This document shows, in pieces, positions 45,844-50,827 of a stretch of DNA of 50,827 nucleotides (position 1 is the first letter of the stretch; every line of letters begins with the position of its first letter). The notes under the pieces are model-generated. The model saw only the letters and a list, made by a program, of their open reading frames with translations, did no database searches and had not been told where the DNA came from. This DNA comes from Comamonadaceae bacterium (GTDB lineage Bacteria; Pseudomonadota; Gammaproteobacteria; Burkholderiales; Burkholderiaceae_C): contig CANJPU010000035.1 of the NCBI GenBank assembly GCA_947476285.1, positions 1 to 50,827 of the forward strand, written 5' to 3'. The position numbers and the translations under genes were made by a program.

Positions 45844-46623
45844 TTACAAATTCTTGTGTCCCAGCGCTGAGGAAATTTCCTTGGCGGTGGCTTGCAGCTT
45901 GCTCAGCCAGCCTTCATCGAGCCGATCGGCCGGAGCCGAGATGGAAAGCCCGGCGATCAGGCGGCCCTGGTCGTCGTAGATGCCGGCGGCCATGCAGCGC
46001 ACACCCAACTCCAGCTCTTCGTTGTCTCTGGCAATGCCGTACTGCCGTGCCTTGGCCAGCTCGCGCTCCAGCACAGGCAACTGAGTGATGCTGTTCTTGG
46101 TGTGCCCCGCCAGTCCGGTGCGGGTGGCGTAGGCGCGCACCCGCTGTGGATCGTCCGCCGCAAGGAACAGCTTGCCGGTGGAAGTGAGATGCAGCGGTGC
46201 GTGTCCGCCAATGGCTCGCACCACCTGCATGCCCGAGCGCTCACTGAAGGCGCGCTCGACATACACAATCTCGTCGCCTTGGCGCATGCTCAGATTCACC
46301 GGCTGCTGTATATGCCTGTGCAACTCGCGCATGGGCGCCAGGGCCGCATCGCGCACATTGAGCCGGCCCTTGACCAGATTGCCCAACTCCAGCAGGCGCA
46401 TGCCCAGCCGATAGCTTCCAGCCACCGGCCGATCAACGAAGCGCCCGGTGGCCAGGTCGTTGAGGATTCGGTGTGTGGTGGACGGATGCAGGCCCGTCTT
46501 CTCGCTGATCTCTTTGAGGGACACCGCCTCTTCCCGTGATGCCAGCACATCGATCAAGGCGAACATGCGCTCGATCACCTGTATCGTGGGCGTCACGTGG
46601 ACGCCGGGGTCAGTTTTTCTCAT
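45844..46623 (-). CDS. IclR family transcriptional regulator
   Basis: A 259-residue IclR regulator. N-terminal winged helix: IQVIERMFALIDVLASREEA, then SLKEISEKTGLHPSTTHRIL. The effector domain contains VVRAIGGHAPLHLTSTGKLF, and the C-terminal RCMAAGIYDDQGRLIAGLSI is the ligand-pocket signature. IclR proteins usually control a nearby catabolic operon, but the neighbours here are a peptidase gene and aat-bpt, so the target is probably elsewhere. Effector unknown. Confidence 0.92.
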   Translation of the reverse strand: MRKTDPGVHVTPTIQVIERMFALIDVLASREEAVSLKEISEKTGLHPSTTHRILNDLATGRFVDRPVAGSYRLGMRLLELGNLVKGRLNVRDAALAPMRELHRHIQQPVNLSMRQGDEIVYVERAFSERSGMQVVRAIGGHAPLHLTSTGKLFLAADDPQRVRAYATRTGLAGHTKNSITQLPVLERELAKARQYGIARDNEELELGVRCMAAGIYDDQGRLIAGLSISAPADRLDEGWLSKLQATAKEISSALGHKNL

Positions 46624-46676
46624 GAGCAGTCGCTAAAGGAACAGCGGCTGATTTTATCATGTGAAAAACAAATTCA

Positions 46677-47423
46677 TCAGGAACCAGCCGGATCGCGCCC
46701 CCACACGCCGTCGATCAGCACCTCATTGGGAAGGAACCTGGACTTGTAATTCATTTTCGGGCTCTGCCCAATCCAGTAGCCCAGGTACACGTGCGGCAGG
46801 CGCAAGCGCCGGGCTTGATCAATCTGCCAAAGCACGCTGTAGGTGCCGTAGCTTGCGCTGGCCTCGGGCTCATAGAAGGTGTAGACGGCCGAGATGCCAT
46901 CGCCCAGAACGTCCAGAATGGAAACCATGCGAAGCTTGCCAGGCGAGCCTTCTTCACCTGGTTCGCGAAACTCCACCAGGCGCGAGTTGACCCGGCTTTG
47001 CAGCAGAAACTGCGTGTATTGGTCGATGCTGTCGTGATCCATTCCGCCGCCGGCATGCCGGCCGGTTTGGTAGCGCAGATAGAGTTGGTAATGTTCGGGC
47101 ACGAAGCACAGCTTGAGCACCCGCGCCTGCAGATTGCCATGGCGTGCCCAGGCCCGGCGCTGGCTTCGATCGGGCTGGAACTGATCGCACAAGACCCGCA
47201 GTGGCACGCAGGCGCGGCAGCCGTCGCAATAAGGCCGGTAGGTGAACATGCCGCTGCGGCGAAAGCCAGTGGAGACAAGCTCGGTGTAGGCGTCGTTGTG
47301 AATCAGGTGGCTGGGCGTGGCCACTTGCGATCGGGCCTGCCGGCCCGGCAGATAGCTGCACGGATATGGCGCCGTTGCATAGAACTGCAAAGTTTGGAGC
47401 GGCAGATCCTTGAGGTGTGTCAC
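46677..47423 (-). CDS. bpt: Aspartate/glutamate leucyltransferase (Bpt, Ate1-like)
   Basis: Transfers leucine from Leu-tRNA to proteins with N-terminal Asp or Glu, marking them for ClpS/ClpAP degradation. The GTG at 47423 overlaps the aat stop (GTGA) and gives 248 residues, the family length, starting (M)[19 protein letters not shown]. The cysteine motif [11 protein letters not shown] and [13 protein letters not shown], then [16 protein letters not shown] near the C-terminus, are diagnostic. Encoded with aat in the usual N-degron operon. Confidence 0.94.
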   Translation of the reverse strand: MTHLKDLPLQTLQFYATAPYPCSYLPGRQARSQVATPSHLIHNDAYTELVSTGFRRSGMFTYRPYCDGCRACVPLRVLCDQFQPDRSQRRAWARHGNLQARVLKLCFVPEHYQLYLRYQTGRHAGGGMDHDSIDQYTQFLLQSRVNSRLVEFREPGEEGSPGKLRMVSILDVLGDGISAVYTFYEPEASASYGTYSVLWQIDQARRLRLPHVYLGYWIGQSPKMNYKSRFLPNEVLIDGVWGRDPAGS

Positions 47424-48166
47424 GCGCAGGGCCGGTGCGGCAGAAGTTCGCTCCAGTATACGGGCTCGAATCGCCAGGGCAGTGCTGGTTTCCTCGTGGC
47501 CTGTGCCACTTGCGCCACAAAATCGGAGCGTGTGATTTCGCGCGCGCCCAGCGCGGCCAAGTGTTTGGTGTTCTGCTGGCAGTCGATCATGTTCACCTGA
47601 TGGCGCAGGCACAAGGCCACCAGCGCGGCCAGTGCCACCTTGGATGCATCGGGCACACGGGTGAACATCGACTCACCAAACACCGCCCGCCCGATGGCGA
47701 CGCAGTAAAGGCCACCGGCCAGCTTTCCATCGATCCAGGTCTCCACGCTATGGGCGAAGCCTGCGCGGTGAAGCGCCCGATAGGCGTCGACCATCTGCGG
47801 CACGATCCAGGTGCCGCTTTGCCCCGGCCGCTCGCTTTGCGAGCACGCCTTGATCACCTCATTGAATGCGCTGTCGATGCGCAGCTCGAAGTGCGGCTGT
47901 ACCAGCAGCCGCGCGAGCGTCTTGCGCAAGGACCGATGCAGTTTGAACTCAGCGGGCATCAGCACCATGCGCGGGTCTGTGCTCCACCACAAAATCGGTT
48001 GGCCCTGGCTGAACCATGGAAAGATGCCAGCGCTGTATGCGCGATGCAGACTGTCCACATCCAGCGCGCCGCCCGCTGCGAGCAAGCCCGGCGCGGTCTG
48101 CGCCGCATCCCACGCCTGCGAAGCGTCGGGAAACGCATCGCCGGGTTCAAGCCAGGGAAGATTCAT
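47420..48166 (-). CDS. aat: Leucyl/phenylalanyl-tRNA--protein transferase
   Basis: Adds Leu or Phe to proteins with N-terminal Lys or Arg in the bacterial N-degron pathway. 248 residues. Motifs in order: [84 protein letters not shown] and [16 protein letters not shown]. The stop overlaps the bpt start, so both enzymes of the two-branch pathway are coupled. Confidence 0.96.
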   Translation of the reverse strand: MNLPWLEPGDAFPDASQAWDAAQTAPGLLAAGGALDVDSLHRAYSAGIFPWFSQGQPILWWSTDPRMVLMPAEFKLHRSLRKTLARLLVQPHFELRIDSAFNEVIKACSQSERPGQSGTWIVPQMVDAYRALHRAGFAHSVETWIDGKLAGGLYCVAIGRAVFGESMFTRVPDASKVALAALVALCLRHQVNMIDCQQNTKHLAALGAREITRSDFVAQVAQATRKPALPWRFEPVYWSELLPHRPCA

Positions 48167-48178
48167 GAGGGGCCCGGC

Positions 48179-48997
48179 TCAGGTTTCCCGTGGCAGCGAC
48201 GCGAAGCACTCGATCAGAGCGGCCGCATGTCTGGCGATGCGAGGCTGCATGCGCGCAGTTGGGCCTGCGACGGCCACGGCGAGTTTGCTGCCAGCCACGG
48301 TCAGAGGAATCGCCACGGCGGTAACGCCTTCCAGTGGCTCATCCCTGGACACGTACCAGCCCCTCTTGGCGCTCAGAGCCAGCTCCTTCTCAAGCGTCTT
48401 GCGGTCAACTGGCCTGGCGTCCGGGTAATCGAGCTCCTGCTTTCGAATCAGCTCATCGCGCTTGTCGGGTGACATCGCACCCAGCAAGGCGCGCCCGATG
48501 CTGCTGGAATGCAGCGGCCGCCGCTCGCCGATACGCGCGCCGAACCGAATGCCCTGGGGTGATTCCAGCAGATCGATGATCAGGGCCAGGCCCTCATGCA
48601 GCGAGGACACCACCACCGACTCATTGGTGCGGTCGCGCACCTGAAGCAACTGAGGCTCTATCAACTGCCGGATCGGATCATGCTGCGCAATGGTCTGGGC
48701 CTGATAGACGATGAGCTTGGTGGGATAGAAGCCGCGGCGCGATCCCAGTGCATAGAGGTAGCCGGCGTATTGCAGTGTGCGCACAAGTTGGTAGCAGCTT
48801 GACTTGGGCGCGTTGAGTCGTTCGGTGATTTCAGTGAGTGACAGCGCCCGCCGCGAAGCCGCGAAAAGCCCCAGCAGCTCCAGCGCGCGGGCGGCGCTCT
48901 TGGCATCTGATTGTGGTGCCTTGCGCGCGCCGACTTTGGCCGGCGCGGATGCGGCGGTCTTGGTGGCGGGCTTGGTTTTGGCGGATGGCTTGGTCAC
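48179..48997 (-). CDS. IclR family transcriptional regulator
   Basis: A 272-residue IclR regulator with an extra N-terminal tail of about 30 Lys/Ala/Thr-rich residues. The winged helix is seen in SAARALELLGLFAASRRALS and LTEITERLNAPKSSCYQLVR. The effector domain has RFGARIGERRPLHSSSIGRA, GVTAVAIPLTVAGSKLAVAV and ARHAAALIECFASL. It diverges from the hydantoinase-family gene at 49183, and probably controls it through the 185-bp region between them. Confidence 0.92.
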   Translation of the reverse strand: MTKPSAKTKPATKTAASAPAKVGARKAPQSDAKSAARALELLGLFAASRRALSLTEITERLNAPKSSCYQLVRTLQYAGYLYALGSRRGFYPTKLIVYQAQTIAQHDPIRQLIEPQLLQVRDRTNESVVVSSLHEGLALIIDLLESPQGIRFGARIGERRPLHSSSIGRALLGAMSPDKRDELIRKQELDYPDARPVDRKTLEKELALSAKRGWYVSRDEPLEGVTAVAIPLTVAGSKLAVAVAGPTARMQPRIARHAAALIECFASLPRET

Positions 48998-49182
48998 TGC
49001 GCAGATGGAGTTGAAGATTTGAGCTTAGCGCAGCTTGCGCTTGGTTGGGACTCATCGATTTCAGCAATTGACAAGTCCGCCAGTATGAACCAACATCCGT
49101 CTAATTGAACTAAGTGCGACTCGGCCAGTCTTCTCTTCTGAGGACATCGCGCCGCAGATCGCTACAGGAGACACTCAGTCGT
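48998..49182. promoter_or_regulatory. Divergent IclR-hydantoinase promoter region
   Basis: A 185-bp divergent intergenic region. A perfect -35 TTGACA lies near 49,068 on the plus strand, but the -10 at 17 bp (CAACAT) is weak, as expected for a regulated promoter. No clean IclR palindrome was identified. Confidence 0.35.
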
Positions 49183-50827
49183 ATGGCAATTTCGAGCAAG
49201 CCCGATGCAGTCAGCCTGCGCGTGGCATTCGATGTGGGCGGCACCTTTACCGACGTTCTGGTGTCTGCCAGCGATGGGCAGGTTCTCAAGTACAAAATTC
49301 TCACGCTGCCCGAGTCCATAGGGCAGGGCGTTGCCCAGTGCGTGGTGCAGGCCATTGAGCACTTCAAGTCTGCTTCAGTCAATGGCATCGTGCATGGCAC
49401 CACCGTGTGCTCGAACGCTGTGCTCGAAGGCAAGGGTGCCGTCACCGGGCTGTTGGCCACGCGCGGATTCCGCGACGAGCTTGAAATCCGTCGGCTTGGT
49501 CGCCCCGGTGTCTACGACGTGGAGTGGACCCGCACGCCGCCCCTGATCCCTCGCAGAAGGCGACTGGAAGTGACAGAGCGACTCTTCGTCACCGGCGAGG
49601 TCGATCAAGCACTCGATGAGGCTGAGGTCGTGTCTGCGGCGCAGCAGTTTCGCGCGATGCAGGTGGAGTCGATCGCCATCTGCTTCATGCATTCCTTCAC
49701 CAACCCCGTGCATGAAAAGCGGGCCTTGCAGATCCTTCGCGAGCAACTGCCGACAGCCCGGGTCTGCGCATCGCACGAGGTGCTGCCCGAGGTGCGCGAA
49801 TACGAGCGCGCCTCCACCACCGCGCTCAATGCCTATTTGATGCCCGTGGTTGACCGCTACCTTGACCGACTCGAGGGCGATCTGCGGCGCTTTCATGATC
49901 GTCCATTGGTCATGCAGTCCAACGGCGGCCTCATGAGTGGTGAGCTGGCGCGTTTGCGTCCGATTCACATGATTGAGTCCGGCCCTGCCGCTGGCGCATT
50001 GGCAGCGGCCAAGTTCGCGCAAGAGCTGGGCCTGGAGCGCGTGGTCGCCTTCGACATGGGCGGTACCACGGCCAAGGCCTGCCTGATCGAAAATGGCCAT
50101 GCGATGGAGTCGGCCGACTACGAAGTCGGAGCGGGCATCAATGCGGGTGGCCTCACCAAAGGCGCGGGCTACGCCTTGTCGGTGTCCGCCTTCGATATCG
50201 CCGAAGTGGGCGCGGGTGGCGGCAGCATCGCCTGGCTGGACGAAGGTGGTGCCTTGCGCGTGGGGCCGCAAAGCGCGGGTGCGGTGCCTGGCCCTGCGGC
50301 TTATGCGCGGGGCGGCACCTTGCCCACCATCACCGATGCTAATTTGGTGCTGGGCTACATGAATGCCACCGCGATCGCGGGCGGCTCTGTGGCGCTGGAC
50401 ATTGCCGCGGCGCGCAAGTCACTGGAGCCACTGTCTGGCGCAACCGGCATGCCCTTGCTGCAAGTGGCGCAGGGCATTCACGAGATCGCCAATGCCACCA
50501 TGGCCCGCGCGATCCGGGCGGTGACCAGCGAGCGCGGCCGCGACCCGCGCGAGTGCGTGATGATCGCCTTCGGCGGCGCCGGCAGCATGCACGCGGCCAA
50601 TCTGGCCAGCAGCATCGGCATCAAGACCGTGTATGTGCCGCTGATGCCGGGCCTGTTCTGCGCGCTGGGGCTGCTGCTGGCCAACATGCGGCACGATCTG
50701 GTGCGCAGTTGTCCTGGCCGGCTCACGCATTTGCAGCCTGGCGCAATGGCTGATTTGTTTGAACAGATAGAGAAAGACCTGCTCGCCGAGATCGCCAGCA
50801 AGGACATGAAGGCCAGCGACTGGCAAC
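49183..50827 (+). CDS. Hydantoinase/oxoprolinase (HyuA) family protein, 3' end outside window
   Basis: ATP-dependent hydantoinase/5-oxoprolinase/acetone-carboxylase family large subunit; 548 codons visible, no stop reached. ATG at 49183 with AGGAG 12 bases upstream. The N-terminal domain begins LRVAFDVGGTFTDVLV (phosphate-binding loop) and GIVHGTTVCSNAVLEGKG; the second ATPase-like motif is VVAFDMGGTTAKACLIENG, followed by VGAGGGSIAWLDEGGALRVG and GPAAYARGG. CVMIAFGGAGSMHAANLA is also typical. A partner HyuB subunit gene is expected just outside the window. Substrate class (hydantoin, oxoproline or ketone) cannot be chosen. Probably controlled by the divergent IclR protein. Confidence 0.92.
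   Translation, partial: MAISSKPDAVSLRVAFDVGGTFTDVLVSASDGQVLKYKILTLPESIGQGVAQCVVQAIEHFKSASVNGIVHGTTVCSNAVLEGKGAVTGLLATRGFRDELEIRRLGRPGVYDVEWTRTPPLIPRRRRLEVTERLFVTGEVDQALDEAEVVSAAQQFRAMQVESIAICFMHSFTNPVHEKRALQILREQLPTARVCASHEVLPEVREYERASTTALNAYLMPVVDRYLDRLEGDLRRFHDRPLVMQSNGGLMSGELARLRPIHMIESGPAAGALAAAKFAQELGLERVVAFDMGGTTAKACLIENGHAMESADYEVGAGINAGGLTKGAGYALSVSAFDIAEVGAGGGSIAWLDEGGALRVGPQSAGAVPGPAAYARGGTLPTITDANLVLGYMNATAIAGGSVALDIAAARKSLEPLSGATGMPLLQVAQGIHEIANATMARAIRAVTSERGRDPRECVMIAFGGAGSMHAANLASSIGIKTVYVPLMPGLFCALGLLLANMRHDLVRSCPGRLTHLQPGAMADLFEQIEKDLLAEIASKDMKASDWQ

Overview
The window is a GC-rich, gene-dense bacterial chromosome segment. The gene content (dnaX-ybaB-recR, gloB next to a methyltransferase and rnhA, ilvB-ilvH-ilvC-pssA-leuA, aat-bpt, a sigma/DUF3619/DUF3106/RDD cluster, Bug/TctC-type binding proteins) points to Burkholderiales, most likely Comamonadaceae. 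This is a gene-content judgement made without a database search. Most of the window is housekeeping or metabolic DNA. Accessory DNA is concentrated at 1-1,582, 22,800-24,420 and 27,600-29,940.

Layout. 1-151 is a long hairpin repeat, followed by a Fic-domain protein and the small SRP RNA (minus strand). 1.8-4.6 kb is dnaX-ybaB-recR; dnaX carries an A9 slippery run exactly at the end of its AAA+ part. 4.7-9.4 kb holds a Tat-type binding protein, a LysM lytic transglycosylase, gloB, a methyltransferase and rnhA. 9.6-14.2 kb is an RND efflux pair. 14.2-17.2 kb is the molybdenum cofactor operon moaA-mobA-moeA (minus). 17.2-22.7 kb is a six-gene minus-strand catabolic-looking cluster (two SDRs, an aldehyde dehydrogenase, a TctC-type binding protein, a racemase-family protein, a VOC protein) that runs into moaA with short gaps. 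22.8-24.4 kb is a toxin-antitoxin patch: an orphan HigA-like antidote, a structured inverted repeat, a broken CopG-type antitoxin, and an intact PrlF-YhaV pair. 24.6-27.6 kb has a membrane pyrophosphatase divergent from soluble pyrophosphatase.

27.6-31.1 kb is the most unusual part. Between ppa and a DUF482/GNAT gene lie two unrelated proline/serine-rich open reading frames. The second (28,793-29,938) contains what looks like a complete minimal protein-kinase core and resembles a secreted effector. Between them, at 28,509-28,618, is a decayed second copy of the 3' end of the GNAT gene. This suggests that the cassettes were inserted or exchanged at that gene end.

31.1-33.1 kb is nadE-glnB; 33.2-36.5 kb is a minus-strand run (LOG protein, dgkA, then RDD, DUF3106, DUF3619 and an ECF sigma factor). 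36.8-44.6 kb is the branched-chain amino acid block: ilvB, ilvH, ilvC, pssA, then a leucine attenuator (17-residue leader peptide plus terminator) in front of two overlapping, distantly related 2-isopropylmalate synthases. 44.8-50.8 kb holds a PBP7-type peptidase, an IclR regulator, the aat-bpt N-degron pair, a second IclR regulator, and a divergent hydantoinase/oxoprolinase gene cut by the window end. No tRNA, rRNA, CRISPR array or intact transposase was recognised.
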